Below, in pieces: positions 34,567 through 44,274 of a stretch of 64,000 nucleotides of DNA. Source of the DNA: Sphingomonas yunnanensis (lineage in GTDB: Bacteria; Pseudomonadota; Alphaproteobacteria; Sphingomonadales; Sphingomonadaceae); NCBI RefSeq assembly GCF_019898765.1, contig NZ_JAIOKB010000007.1, positions 1 to 64,000 on the forward strand. The letters are read 5' to 3'. The notes under the pieces were generated by a model that searched no databases, was not told the origin of the DNA, and was given only the letters and a program-made list of their open reading frames with translations. The position numbers and the translations under genes are program-made. The first letter of the stretch is position 1; the number at the start of each line of letters is the position of its first letter.

Positions 34567-35720
34567 ATATCGAACAGACCGGCGCTCGTGCGACCGTCCC
34601 CGTGCGACTGGGCGAGCGCAGCTACGACGTGGTGATCGAGCCCGGGCTGCTGAGCCGCGCCGGCGAGCTGCTGGCGCCGCTGGCCGGCCGGCGTCCGCTG
34701 GTCATCGTCGCCGACGTCAACGTCGCCGACCATCTCGCCGCGCTGGGCGGCGCGCTCGACTCGGTCGGGGTCGGGCATCGCTCGATCGTGCTCCCCGCCG
34801 GCGAGGCGTCGAAGAGCTGGGCCACGCTCGAGAAGCTGACCGACCAGCTGCTCGCGCTGGGGGTCGAGCGCGGCGACCATGTCGTGGCGCTCGGCGGCGG
34901 CGTGATCGGGGACCTCGTCGGCTTCGCCAGCGCGATCCTCAAGCGCGGCTGCCGCTTCGTCCAGATCCCGACCACCTTGCTGGCGCAGGTCGATTCCTCG
35001 GTCGGCGGCAAGACCGGGATCAACGCGCGCGCGGGCAAGAACCTGATCGGCGCCTTCCACCAGCCCCGCCTCGTCCTGATCGACCCCGACGTGCTCGACA
35101 CCTTGCCCGCGCGCCAGGTGCGCGCCGGCTATGCCGAGGTGGTCAAATACGGGCTGATCGACGACGCCGACTTCTTCGCCTGGTGCGAGCGCCACGGCGC
35201 CGCGCTGCTCGCCGGCGACCCGGCGGCGCGCACCCACGCCATCGCCCATGCGGTCGCCTCCAAGGCGCGGATCGTCGCCGAGGACGAGCATGAGACCAAT
35301 GGCCGTCGCGCCTTGCTCAATCTCGGCCACACTTTCGGCCACGCGCTCGAGGCGGAGGCGGGCTTCTCTGACCGGCTGCTCCACGGCGAGGCGGTCGCGG
35401 CGGGCTGCGCGCTCGCCTTCGCTTTCTCGGCCGCGACCGGGCGCTGCCCGACCGCTGACACCGAGCGCGTCGCGGCGCACTGGCGCGCCAGCGGTCTACC
35501 CGACGGGCTCGCCGCCGCGGGTATCGATGCCCCGGCCGAGCGTCTGGTCGATCATATGCGCCATGACAAGAAGATGGAGGCGGGCACCCTGCCCTTCCTG
35601 CTCGCACGCGGGATCGGCCAGACCTATCTCGATCGCGAGGTGACGCTCGGCGACGTGACGACGTTCCTCGCCGCCCAGCCGCGCGCCGCGGCCAACGTCC
35701 CCGCCGACGCGACCGGCTGA
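34563..35720 (+). CDS. aroB: 3-dehydroquinate synthase
   Basis: 385 residues. NAD site GGGVIGDLVGFASA, then IPTTLLAQVDSSVGGKTGIN, zinc ligands in NLGHTFGHALE and LHGEAVAAG, and the late HDKKMEAG. It converts DAHP to dehydroquinate, second step of the shikimate pathway. It overlaps aroK by four bases, forming the usual aroKB pair. The C-terminal about 20 residues are Ala/Pro-rich. Confidence 0.97.
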   Translation: MNIEQTGARATVPVRLGERSYDVVIEPGLLSRAGELLAPLAGRRPLVIVADVNVADHLAALGGALDSVGVGHRSIVLPAGEASKSWATLEKLTDQLLALGVERGDHVVALGGGVIGDLVGFASAILKRGCRFVQIPTTLLAQVDSSVGGKTGINARAGKNLIGAFHQPRLVLIDPDVLDTLPARQVRAGYAEVVKYGLIDDADFFAWCERHGAALLAGDPAARTHAIAHAVASKARIVAEDEHETNGRRALLNLGHTFGHALEAEAGFSDRLLHGEAVAAGCALAFAFSAATGRCPTADTERVAAHWRASGLPDGLAAAGIDAPAERLVDHMRHDKKMEAGTLPFLLARGIGQTYLDREVTLGDVTTFLAAQPRAAANVPADATG

Positions 35721-35779
35721 GCGGAACGGCGGCGCTGGGCAGAAGTTAACGTGGCTTAGTTTCCGATGGAGTGAGCCCT

Positions 35780-36604
35780 ATGCCTTACGTCAAGACGCGC
35801 GACGGCACCGACCTCTACGTCAAGGACTGGGGCGAGGGTCGCCCGGTGGTGCTGCTGCACGGCTGGCCGCTCTCGTCGGACAGCTGGGATCCGCAGATGA
35901 AGGCGCTGGCCGACGCCGGCTTCCGCGCGATCGCCTATGACCGCCGCGGCTTCGGGCGGTCGGGCCAGCCGTGGTCGGGCTATGATTACGACACTCTGAC
36001 CGACGATCTGAGCGATGTGCTCGAGGCGGCGGGTGCGACTCAGGACGTGACGCTCGTCGGCTTCTCGATGGGCGGCGGCGAGGTGGCGCGCTACCAGTCG
36101 CGCTACGACGGCAAGGGCGTGATCTCGGCCGCGCTGATCAGCTCGGTCGTGCCCTATATGCTCAAGACCGACGACAATCCCGACGGCGTGCCCGAGGACA
36201 CGCTGCAGGGCATCGCTGACGGTATCGCGAAGGACCGGCCGAACTTCTTTCGCTCATTCTTCAAGGACTTCTTCGGTGTCGGCTATGTCACCAGCCCAGT
36301 CAGCGAGGCGACGCTCGACTGGGCATGGCGGCTCGCGATGCAGGCCGGTCTGCAGGCCACGCTGAAATGCGCGGAAAGCTTCGGTCACACCGACTTCCGC
36401 GGCGACCTGCCCGCGTTCCGCGTCCCCACGCTCGTCCTGCACGGCACCAGCGACAAGACGGTGCCGATCGACACGAGCGGGCGCCAGGCCGCGCGCGGCA
36501 TCCAGGGCGCGCAGCTGGTGGAATATGACGGCGCCCCGCATGGCCTGTTCGCGACCGAGGGCGAGCGCCTGACGCGCGATTTGCTGACGTTCCTGGGGCG
36601 GTGA
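35780..36604 (+). CDS. Alpha/beta hydrolase, non-haem chloroperoxidase-like
   Basis: 274 residues. Oxyanion motif LLHGWPLSSDSWDPQ, nucleophile elbow LVGFSMGGGE with Ser, Asp in LHGTSDKTVP, and His in GAPHGLF. The YDRRGFGRSGQPW region and overall length fit the cofactor-free haloperoxidase/esterase subfamily, whose members are mainly esterases or perhydrolases in vivo. ATG 35780 has GGAG eight bases upstream; GTG 35771 is an alternative. No operon partner. Confidence 0.88.
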   Translation: MPYVKTRDGTDLYVKDWGEGRPVVLLHGWPLSSDSWDPQMKALADAGFRAIAYDRRGFGRSGQPWSGYDYDTLTDDLSDVLEAAGATQDVTLVGFSMGGGEVARYQSRYDGKGVISAALISSVVPYMLKTDDNPDGVPEDTLQGIADGIAKDRPNFFRSFFKDFFGVGYVTSPVSEATLDWAWRLAMQAGLQATLKCAESFGHTDFRGDLPAFRVPTLVLHGTSDKTVPIDTSGRQAARGIQGAQLVEYDGAPHGLFATEGERLTRDLLTFLGR

Positions 36605-36656
36605 GAGGAGGGCGAGCGCGAGTTATCGGACACGCTCCCCATTCCGGCAAGGCTTT

Positions 36657-36748
36657 GTGCCCCGGCGACGGCCGGGGCGCAGTCGGGAGAGCCGAAGGGA
36701 TGACTCACAACGGTCACCCACCTTGGCCCCGGCCTTCGCCGGCGCACC
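36657..36748. repeat. REP-like inverted repeat, family B
   Basis: GTGCCCCGGCGACGGCCGGG at the left and GGCCCCGGCCTTCGCCGGCG at the right form mirrored GC-rich palindromes around an 80-base core. It lies between the convergent hydrolase and ftsB genes. The right-hand part resembles elements at 57822-57911. Confidence 0.6.
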
Positions 36749-36789
36749 TCGTTGGGGCGCAAATGCCGCCCCACTCACGCCATCGTTCC

Positions 36790-37107
36790 TCAGTGGAGCG
36801 GGACGATCACCTCGTCGGGATGCGCCACGTTGAGCTGCTTGCGCACGAGTTCGTCGACCATGTCGGGGTTGGCGTGGCGCGGGTCGAGCAGCGCGACGCG
36901 GTTGCGCAGCATCTCGCGGCGCGCGTCGAGTGCCGAATATTGCCGCTCGCGCGTCGCCAGCTGGCGCTTGTAATCGCCCAGCGCCAGCACGCCGTTCGGC
37001 CCCAGGATCGCATAGGCCCCGAAGAACAGCATGATCGTCACCGCGAGCGCGGGCAGCGCGGCGGAGCGGAGAATGGTCCGGAGACGATCGGGTTTGCGGG
37101 CGGGCAT
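36790..37107 (-). CDS. ftsB: Septum formation initiator FtsB/DivIC family
   Basis: 105 residues. One span near the start (SAALPALAVTIMLFFGAYAIL) then a coiled-coil (LGDYKRQLATRERQYSALDA, followed by RREMLRNRVALLDP) and the C-terminal VDELVRKQLNVAHPDEVIV typical of the family. Acts with FtsL and FtsQ in the divisome at the inner membrane. ATG 37107 is preferred; an upstream GTG at 37134 is possible and neither has a strong ribosome site. It follows eno by 44 bases, a common arrangement. Confidence 0.88.
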   Translation of the reverse strand: MPARKPDRLRTILRSAALPALAVTIMLFFGAYAILGPNGVLALGDYKRQLATRERQYSALDARREMLRNRVALLDPRHANPDMVDELVRKQLNVAHPDEVIVPLH

Positions 37108-37151
37108 GACGGCGCGATTCTCGCGCGCCGCCACGCCCTTGGCAAGCCCCC

Positions 37152-38444
<1,293 letters not shown>

Positions 38445-38510
38445 TTAGCTTGCTGCCTCAACGGCGACGTCGCCGCGTGTAGCGATCACCGCGTTAGGCT
38501 GCAACGCGAG

Positions 38511-38535
38511 GGAACCCCCGCCAGCGGCGCCGGTT
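38511..38535 (+). promoter_or_regulatory. Candidate EcfG general-stress promoter
   Basis: GGAAC (38511-38515) and GTT (38533-38535) are separated by 17 bases, matching the GGAAC-N16/17-GTT promoter of the alphaproteobacterial general-stress sigma factor EcfG. It lies 30 bases ahead of ATG 38565, with a GGAAGGATGG ribosome region between. The downstream genes are of the small envelope/stress type expected in this regulon. Confidence 0.65.
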
Positions 38536-38564
38536 GTTCGACTTCGATCACGGAAGGATGGATC

Positions 38565-39110
38565 ATGGCCGACCAGCAGGACCGCGATGCCGCGCAGCCG
38601 ATCAGCGACGGTGACATCACCCCGCCGCCCGCCGACGCGAGCTTCACCCCCGCCGCCCCGCTCAAGGACGCAGGCGTGGATTTCTCACCCGAGAGCGGCT
38701 TGAGCGACAACACCGCCGAGCCCGGTAGCACTGTGGCGGGGGCGAAGCAGGCACTGCGTGACAATGTCGCCAAGGGCCGCGAGCAGGCCGTCGACAAGGC
38801 ACGCCTCTTCGCCGAGGATGGCAAGGCCAAGGCGAGCGACGCACTCGGCCAGCTGTCACAGCTGCTCCGCGACGCCGCGCAGCAGGTCGACGACAAGTTG
38901 GGCGCGCAATACGGCGAATATGCACGCGGCGCCGCTGATCGCGTGCAGGGCCTCACCAGCGCGATCGATGAGAAGAGCGTCGACGACCTGCTCGCCGACG
39001 CGCGCGAGCTGGTGCGCAAGAGCCCTGCGGCGGCGGTGGGCGTCGCGGCGGGGCTAGGCTTCGTCGTCGCGCGGCTGCTGAGCGCGGGCCTCGACCAGCG
39101 CGACGCCTGA
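38565..39110 (+). CDS. Stress-type protein with helical core and C-terminal hydrophobic segment
   Basis: 181 residues. An acidic disordered N-terminus (about 1-60) leads to a long amphipathic helical region (QALRDNVAKGREQAVDKARL onwards, LRDAAQQVDDKLGAQYGEYA) and a C-terminal hydrophobic helix (SPAAAVGVAAGLGFVVARLL). This layout resembles ElaB/YqjD-type membrane-tethered proteins. ATG 38565 follows GGAAGGATGG. It is the first of four genes behind a candidate EcfG promoter. Exact role unknown. Confidence 0.8.
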   Translation: MADQQDRDAAQPISDGDITPPPADASFTPAAPLKDAGVDFSPESGLSDNTAEPGSTVAGAKQALRDNVAKGREQAVDKARLFAEDGKAKASDALGQLSQLLRDAAQQVDDKLGAQYGEYARGAADRVQGLTSAIDEKSVDDLLADARELVRKSPAAAVGVAAGLGFVVARLLSAGLDQRDA

Positions 39111-39114
39111 CGCG

Positions 39115-39456
39115 ATGGACCTTCGTGAACCGGTGATCGGGGAGCCCAGTATTCCCCATCTCGTCGCGCGGCTCACGCACGACGCGCGCGACGTGGCGCG
39201 TGCCGAGATCGCGCTCGCCAAGGCCAGGGCGGGCGCAGCGGCGACCCGATACAAGAAGGCGGCGGTGCTATTCGCAGCGGCGGGCATCCTCGCGCTCGCG
39301 GCGCTGATCACGTTGCTCATCGGCCTGGTGCTGACGCTGGCGACGTTGATCGGACCTGGTCTCGCGACCGGCGCGGTCGTAGGCGCGGCGCTGGTGGTGG
39401 CACTGGTGCTCGCGCTCGCGGGTCGGTCACGGCTGACCGCTAGGCCGGGGGCATGA
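39115..39456 (+). CDS. Phage-holin-3_6 family (DUF1469) membrane protein
   Basis: 113 residues. A helical cytoplasmic part (LVARLTHDARDVARAEIALA) precedes two spans (KAAVLFAAAGILALAALITLL and LATGAVVGAALVVALVLALA). This is the YqjE/DUF1469 type found with YqjD-like stress proteins; despite the family name it is not a phage gene here. It starts four bases after the previous stop and overlaps the next gene (ATGA). Confidence 0.85.
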   Translation: MDLREPVIGEPSIPHLVARLTHDARDVARAEIALAKARAGAAATRYKKAAVLFAAAGILALAALITLLIGLVLTLATLIGPGLATGAVVGAALVVALVLALAGRSRLTARPGA

Positions 39457-39728
39457 GCGGCGCGGACGTCACTGCCGCCGAGGCGCGCGCGGCCGAGGCG
39501 CGCGCGCGGCTTAATGGCACTGTTGAGTCATTGCAGGCCGAGCTGGAGCCGCGCCGGCTCGTCACCGTCGTCAAGGGAAAGGTACTGGATGACGGCAATC
39601 GCGCCGCCCGTGCGGGCCTCGAGGCCGCGCGGCGCAACCCCGCCACTGTCGCGGGCGCAGGCGCGCTGCTGTTCGCTTTCCTCAACCGGAAGCGGATCGC
39701 GCGCGTGCTGAGCAGGAAGAAATCGTGA
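39453..39728 (+). CDS. DUF3618 protein
   Basis: 91 residues. An Ala/Glu/Arg-rich N-terminal helix with RARLNGTVESLQAELEPRRL, the DUF3618-like core, then NPATVAGAGALLFAFLNRKR and a basic tail. These proteins accompany DUF1469 and YqjD-like genes in many alphaproteobacteria and are of unknown function. ATG overlaps the previous stop by four bases. Confidence 0.82.
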   Translation: MSGADVTAAEARAAEARARLNGTVESLQAELEPRRLVTVVKGKVLDDGNRAARAGLEAARRNPATVAGAGALLFAFLNRKRIARVLSRKKS

Positions 39729-39765
39729 CATCAACATCGTCCGCCAGGCCGAGAGGATAGAGACC

Positions 39766-40221
39766 ATGACCGACCATCATCAGCATGATCATGACGATAC
39801 CCACGGCCGTCTGCGCGACGGCGTGGAACAAGCACGCGACGTGGCGTCACACGCTTACGAGAGCGCACGCGACCGGGCGAGCGAGGCGGCGCACGCCACC
39901 GCCGAGACGCTCGAGGCCAACCCGCTCGGGCTCGTCGTCGGCGGGCTCGCGCTCGGCGCCCTGGTGGCGGCGGTGATCCCGCGCGGCCACCGCGAGAAGG
40001 AGCTGCTCGCGCCGGTGGGCAAGAAGGTGAGTGCGGCCGCAAGCGCGGCGTTCGCCGCGGCCAAGGAGGCCGGGCGCTCTGAGATCGAGCAGCTGGGGCT
40101 CACGCCGGATGGCGCGCGCGGCCAGGCCAAGTCGCTTTTCCAGGGCGTCCTCAAGGCGGCCACCAGCGCCGGCACCGCGGCCGCCAGGGCGGGCAAGGAG
40201 CAGGTGAAGACCGCCAGCTGA
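39766..40221 (+). CDS. YqjD/ElaB-like membrane-tethered stress protein
   Basis: 151 residues. A His/Asp-rich N-terminus (MTDHHQHDHDDTHG), a coiled helix (VEQARDVASHAYESARDRAS), a short hydrophobic segment (LGLVVGGLALGALVAAVIP) followed by the basic RGHREKE, and another Ala/Lys-rich helical tail. The span and basic anchor recall YqjD, which tethers ribosomes to the membrane in Escherichia coli. It lies 37 bases after the DUF3618 gene. The His-rich start could bind metal; this is speculative. Confidence 0.75.
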   Translation: MTDHHQHDHDDTHGRLRDGVEQARDVASHAYESARDRASEAAHATAETLEANPLGLVVGGLALGALVAAVIPRGHREKELLAPVGKKVSAAASAAFAAAKEAGRSEIEQLGLTPDGARGQAKSLFQGVLKAATSAGTAAARAGKEQVKTAS

Positions 40222-40303
40222 CCCCTTCTATCGCGCGACGCGTGGCGCTAAGGCCGTATCACAACAGGTGACCGGCACCGCGGCATCGACAGCGCACGGG
40301 AAT

Positions 40304-40345
40304 CAGGAGAGCAGTCTGGCGCGCCGCGTCGGCTGCTCTCTCCTG
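40304..40345 (+). other. Hairpin between the stress cluster and DUF4170 gene
   Basis: CAGGAGAGCAG (40304-40314) can pair with CTGCTCTCTCCTG (40333-40345) with a two-base bulge. There is no U-run after it. It may end the stress transcript or sit in the DUF4170 leader. Confidence 0.4.
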
Positions 40346-40398
40346 TTCGGGTCGCGCGGCGGCAGTCGGTCGCCGCTCACCCTCTCAGGAGCCGCCCC

Positions 40399-40617
40399 AT
40401 GAGCAAGCTGCACCTCGTCTTCGGTGGACGCGTGACCGACCCGCGCACGCTCGACTTCGCCGACCTCTCCTCGATCGACATCGTCGGTGTCTTTCCCGAC
40501 TACGCCAGTGCGGAGAAAGCGTGGCGCGCTGCCGCGCAGCGCACGGTCGACGACGCCGAGATGAAATACGTGGTAGTGCACCTGCACCGCTTGCTGGAGC
40601 CTGATCTCACCGCGTGA
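40399..40617 (+). CDS. DUF4170 protein
   Basis: 72 residues: MSKLHLVFGGRVTDPRTLDF followed by SIDIVGVFPDYASAEKAWRAAAQRTVDDAEMKYVVVHLHRL, split here at natural points. The VFGG start, FPDYASAEKAW and MKYVVVHLH are the DUF4170 signature, a small cytoplasmic family of alphaproteobacteria. Function unknown; it is often near lipopolysaccharide or Kdo genes elsewhere, which is not seen here. CAGGAG lies upstream of ATG 40399. Confidence 0.85.
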   Translation: MSKLHLVFGGRVTDPRTLDFADLSSIDIVGVFPDYASAEKAWRAAAQRTVDDAEMKYVVVHLHRLLEPDLTA

Positions 40618-40996
40618 GCGAAAATGGGCTGAGGTCGGTCCTCGCCGACCTACCGAGCCGCTCGTATCGGCCGCGTCACCCGGTCGAGGGCGCAGGCGCG
40701 ATCCTCGTGGCCTTCATCCTCACGGGTGGCAGCGGCATTCGGAATGCTCCTGTTAATCTTCACCTGCGAGGAGACGAGGCGAGACATGGCAGTCTGAAGG
40801 GGTGAAGAAGAGGTCTCACGCGCGATTTAGGCCGCCAATCCTCGCCTAACGCGACTCCCTAGGCCGCGCTGCTCGCGCGCCCCTACAAGTAAGGGATGAT
40901 CCCCCGTCGGACGATCAGAGCCGTTCGATCTGGCTATTGACGTCCGCCCGCGCACAGCTCGGCGCGCGTCGCGCAGACAACGTCATCAACAATACT
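40618..40996. other. Gene-poor stretch before tRNA-Leu
   Basis: No gene could be supported in about 380 bases. A 63-codon frame from GTG 40614 overlaps the DUF4170 stop, lacks a recognisable family and drifts into irregular composition, so it is not called. No clear terminator was found. Confidence 0.5.
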
Positions 40997-41080
40997 TGGT
41001 ACGGGCGGTCGGACTCGAACCGACAAGGATTGCTCCGGCGGATTTTGAGTCCGCTGCGTCTACCATTCCGCCACGCCCGC
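40997..41080 (-). tRNA. tRNA-Leu (anticodon CAA), CCA encoded
   Basis: Minus-strand cloverleaf with long variable arm. Acceptor GCGGGCG pairs with CGCCCGT (one G-U), anticodon stem GCGGA/TCCGC with loop CTCAAAA giving CAA, T arm GGTTCGAGTCC, and encoded CCA at the 3' end. Confidence 0.94.
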
Positions 41081-41136
41081 GTGACGCGCGCGCCTTGGCA
41101 CGACCTGGCGCCCGCGTCTAGAGTATGACCACTCAG

Positions 41137-41219
41137 CCCGCGCCGGGCTCCGGCGCACGCCGGGGCCCGGGGCCGCAAGGACAAGGTTAGTGCCTCCGGG
41201 CTCCTGCTTTCGCGGGAGC
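41137..41219. repeat. REP-like GC-rich repeats
   Basis: CGCCGGGCTCCGGCG and CGCCGGGGCCCGG palindromic pieces are followed by GCTCCTGCTTTCGCGGGAGC at 41200-41219, a hairpin. They fill most of the 177-base gap between tRNA-Leu and the PilZ gene. Confidence 0.5.
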
Positions 41220-41257
41220 ACATGGCGAGCCGTGTCTCCCTCGGCTCGTCGGCTACG

Positions 41258-41614
41258 TCAGTGATGGATGATCGCGGCCGGGTCGATCAGCTCGTCGAAG
41301 GCGATGCCGGCGCGCCGGTCGATCTGCCAGGCGATCCGTCCCGCGACCCAGCCCAGACCGGCGAGCTCGATCTCGACCGCGCTGTCGGGGGCGAGCGGGT
41401 GCGGCAGCTCGGCCATCAGGCCGCCACCCGAGACGTTGCGCACGCTGACGTCGAATCCGTCCGCCTGGCCCGCGAGCCGCAACCGCGCGAACATCGCGAC
41501 CTCGTCGCGCCCGCGCAGGTCTCGCCGCTTGTCGGGCTGACTGCCCAGCGCCCGGATCTCGTCGTCTCGTCCGCTCATGCCACCCACCGTCGCCAGTCGC
41601 CCGTAATGCTCCAT
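41258..41614 (-). CDS. PilZ-domain protein
   Basis: 118 residues. RRDLRGRDEVAMFARLRLAG holds the PilZ Arg-rich approach, and VRNVSGGGLMAEL supplies the (D/N)xSxxG motif for c-di-GMP. Single-domain cytoplasmic effector. The canonical RxxxR is partly preserved (RRDLRGR). ATG 41614 is used with AGGTGG eight bases upstream; ATG 41578 is an alternative. A likely reader of the c-di-GMP set by the GGDEF-EAL and EAL proteins, but its target is unknown. Confidence 0.85.
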   Translation of the reverse strand: MEHYGRLATVGGMSGRDDEIRALGSQPDKRRDLRGRDEVAMFARLRLAGQADGFDVSVRNVSGGGLMAELPHPLAPDSAVEIELAGLGWVAGRIAWQIDRRAGIAFDELIDPAAIIHH

Positions 41615-41698
41615 CCCGCCCACCACCTGCTAAACCCCGCCGAGCCTAGCCGGCGAACAGTTAAGCAGCCGTTAGCGCGCCGAGCCGAGGGGCGCGGC

Positions 41699-42181
41699 TC
41701 AGTCGTCGCGCGAGACCTTCTCGTTGCGCTCGTGGCGCTCCTGCGCCTCGACCGTCATCGTCGCGATGGGACGGGCCTCGAGCCGGCCGAGACTGATCGG
41801 CTCGCCGGTGACCTCGCAATAGCCATACTCGCCCTCGTCGATACGACGCAGCGCGGCCTCGATCTTGGAGATCAGCTTGCGTTGGCGGTCGCGCGTGCGC
41901 AGCTCCAGCGACCAGTCCGTCTCGCTCGCGGCACGGTCGGTAAGGTCGGCCTCCCGCAGCGAGTCGAGCTGGAGCTGCGACAGCGTACCCAGCGACTCCC
42001 GCAGGATCGCGTCCTTCCAGTCGAGCAACTTGCGGCGAAAATACGCCTGCTGCCGCGGGTTCATGAACGGTTCGTCGGGGCTCGGGCGATAGCCGTCGCT
42101 CGCCCCCCCGACCTCAGCCTCGTCATTCGCTGCCGCCAGTTTACCGGGCCCTTCACCGAAACGATTGATCGCCGTCGCCAT
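41699..42181 (-). CDS. dksA: DksA, one-cysteine type
   Basis: 160 residues. A variable N-terminus then the DksA coiled-coil (NPRQQAYFRRKLLDWKDAIL; SLGTLSQLQLDSLREADLTD) with Asp/Ala tip residues (ADLTDRAASETDW), and a C-terminal globular part. Only one of four zinc cysteines is present (YGYCEVTGEPISLGRL; later ATMTVEAQERHE). One-cysteine DksA occurs in other alphaproteobacteria such as Rhodobacter and remains functional without a full zinc finger. It alters RNA polymerase during the stringent response. Start ATG 42181. Confidence 0.93.
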   Translation of the reverse strand: MATAINRFGEGPGKLAAANDEAEVGGASDGYRPSPDEPFMNPRQQAYFRRKLLDWKDAILRESLGTLSQLQLDSLREADLTDRAASETDWSLELRTRDRQRKLISKIEAALRRIDEGEYGYCEVTGEPISLGRLEARPIATMTVEAQERHERNEKVSRDD

Positions 42182-42370
42182 CGACTTACTCCCGCTGCGC
42201 CCAGGATGTCGTTAGCACCGCTGTGCGCCCCCTGGGGCGCCTATAGTCACGCGGGACGGCCACCACAAGCGAACACGCGCGCTTAGCCGCGCCGCCCTGT
42301 CCTCGTCATGAACAGGGTAGCGCGGCATATGTGCAGGGATGGGAGGGCGCCGCGGCCGGCGCCGGTGCGC

Positions 42371-42880
42371 TCAGGCCGAGAGCAGCGCCTGTTCGATGTC
42401 GGGGATCGTATGCCCGGTCAGGTCCTTGCTCAGCTCGCCGGTAAGCCGCTGGCTGACCTCCTTGTGATAGTGTTTGCGCAGCTCGCCCAGCGTCTTGGGC
42501 GGCGCGACCACGATCAGCGACTCGAAATCGTTGGCGAGCGCGCGACGCTTCAGCAGGTCGGCGGCGTCGGCGGCGAAGCGGTCCTCCTCGAGCTGGTGGA
42601 AGTCGGTCTCCTCCATGCTGCCGCGCGAGGGTGCGAATTGCGCGCCGCCGCCCCGCGCATGGCCCGAGCCGCCCTGCGCCACGCGCGGCGCGCCGGCGCC
42701 GCTCTGCGTCGACGAGCTGCCGCCGGCGGCGTCGGTCTTCTGGTCGCGGTTGGCGGGGTTCACGCGCTCCTCGGCATGCTCGACGGTGAGGTTGGGGTGA
42801 ACGTCGTCGCCCTCGTTGCGCAGGAACAGCAGCTTGCGCCCATCGGCGACCAGCACCACCGAGTCATGGGGGACCTGCAT
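42371..42880 (-). CDS. Host-attachment-type protein (Host_attach family)
   Basis: 169 residues. The N-terminus VPHDSVVLVADGRKLLFLRN and C-terminal FESLIVVAPPKTLGELRKHY, followed by LTGELSKDLTGHTIPDIEQAL, mark the family originally annotated as required for attachment to host cells. A Gly/Ser/Ala-rich middle (about 50-85) is variable. The fold resembles eRF1 domain 1-like/AHH nucleotide-release proteins, without established function. ATG 42880 follows AGGAG. It is divergent from serS. Confidence 0.85.
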   Translation of the reverse strand: MQVPHDSVVLVADGRKLLFLRNEGDDVHPNLTVEHAEERVNPANRDQKTDAAGGSSSTQSGAGAPRVAQGGSGHARGGGAQFAPSRGSMEETDFHQLEEDRFAADAADLLKRRALANDFESLIVVAPPKTLGELRKHYHKEVSQRLTGELSKDLTGHTIPDIEQALLSA

Positions 42881-42976
42881 CGCTCTCTTCTCCTCTGTTC
42901 GTGCGGGGGTGGAGCATGAACGCGGCGGACGTGCGCCGGGTTGCCTCACCGCGACGCCCCCGCCATAGCGCGGCGC

Positions 42977-44257
42977 ATGCACGACATCCGCCTGATCCGC
43001 GACGATCCCGACGCCTTCGACGCTGCGCTGGCGCGGCGCGGTGCCGCCCCCTCGGCCGCGGCGATCGTCGCGCTCGATCGGCGCCGGCGGGAGCTGATCA
43101 CCGAGGCGCAGGCAGCGCAGGCACGGCGCAACGAGGCATCGAAAGCGATCGGCGCGGCCAAGGCGAGCCGCGACGAGGCGGCGGCACAGGCACTGATGGC
43201 CGAGGTCGCCGCGCTGAAGCAGCGGCTGCCCGAGTTGGAGGCCGAGGAAGCGCGGCTCGCCGCCGAGCTCGAGACCTTGCTCGCGGCGCTGCCCAACCTG
43301 CCCTATGCGGACGTGCCCGACGGCGCCGACGAGGACGACAACCAGCTGGTTCACGCGCGCGGCACGCGCCCCACCTTCGGCTTCGCGGCGCGCGAGCATG
43401 ACTCAATCGGCCCGGCGCTCGGGCTCGATTTCGAGACCGGCGCGGCGATCGCGGGCTCGCGCTTCACGCTGGTGCGCGGCGCGGCGGCGCGGCTCCAGCG
43501 CGCGCTCGGCCAATTCATGCTCGACCGGCTGACGCGCGAGCACGGCTTCGAGGAAGTCGCACCGCCGCTGCTGGTGCGCGACGAGGCGGTGTTCGGCACC
43601 GGCCAGCTGCCCAAGTTCGCCGAGGACCTGTTCCGCACCACCGACGGGCGCTGGCTGATCCCCACCGCCGAGGTGTCGCTGACCAATATCGTGCGCGAGC
43701 AGATCCTGCCGCACGACGTGCTGCCGCTGCGCTTCGCCGCGCTGACGCCCTGCTTTCGCTCCGAGGCGGGCGCGGCGGGGCGCGACACGCGCGGCTACAT
43801 CCGCCAGCACCAGTTCGACAAGGTCGAGATGGTGTCGATCGTCGCGCCCGAGGCGAGCGAGGAGGAGCACGAGCGAATGACCTCTTGCGCCGAGGACGCC
43901 CTCGACGCGCTCGGGCTCGCCTATCGCCGGATGAAATTGTGCGCGGGCGACATGGGCTTCACCGCGGCGCGCACCTACGACCTGGAGGTGTGGCTGCCGG
44001 GTCAGGCGCGCTACCGCGAGATCTCGAGCTGCTCGACCTGCACCGACTTCCAGGCGCGGCGGATGAACGCGCGCTACCGGCCGGAGGGGGAGAAAGCGAC
44101 GCGCTTCGTCCATACGCTCAACGGCTCGGGGCTGGCGGTCGGGCGGACGCTGGTGGCGGTGCTGGAGAACTACCAGCAGGAAAATGGCGCGGTAGCGGTG
44201 CCCGAGGCGTTGTGGCCGTACCTCGGTGGCCTGACGCTGCTGGAGCCGCGGGCGTGA
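42977..44257 (+). CDS. serS: Seryl-tRNA synthetase
   Basis: 426 residues. N-terminal tRNA-binding coiled-coil ([40 protein letters not shown]), then class II core with motif 2 ([20 protein letters not shown]) and motif 3 ([18 protein letters not shown]). Charges tRNA-Ser. ATG 42977 gives the standard [14 protein letters not shown] start; an upstream in-frame start is unneeded. Confidence 0.97.
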   Translation: MHDIRLIRDDPDAFDAALARRGAAPSAAAIVALDRRRRELITEAQAAQARRNEASKAIGAAKASRDEAAAQALMAEVAALKQRLPELEAEEARLAAELETLLAALPNLPYADVPDGADEDDNQLVHARGTRPTFGFAAREHDSIGPALGLDFETGAAIAGSRFTLVRGAAARLQRALGQFMLDRLTREHGFEEVAPPLLVRDEAVFGTGQLPKFAEDLFRTTDGRWLIPTAEVSLTNIVREQILPHDVLPLRFAALTPCFRSEAGAAGRDTRGYIRQHQFDKVEMVSIVAPEASEEEHERMTSCAEDALDALGLAYRRMKLCAGDMGFTAARTYDLEVWLPGQARYREISSCSTCTDFQARRMNARYRPEGEKATRFVHTLNGSGLAVGRTLVAVLENYQQENGAVAVPEALWPYLGGLTLLEPRA

Positions 44258-44274
44258 GGGCGGTGACGGGCGAA

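Noticed and set aside
39115..39456. Holin gene as sign of a prophage
   Set aside because: The family name is historical; the gene sits with YqjD-like and DUF3618 genes and no phage genes are near.
40614..40805. 63-codon frame overlapping the DUF4170 stop
   Set aside because: GTG start only, no recognised motif, atypical residue mix and no ribosome site other than within the previous gene.
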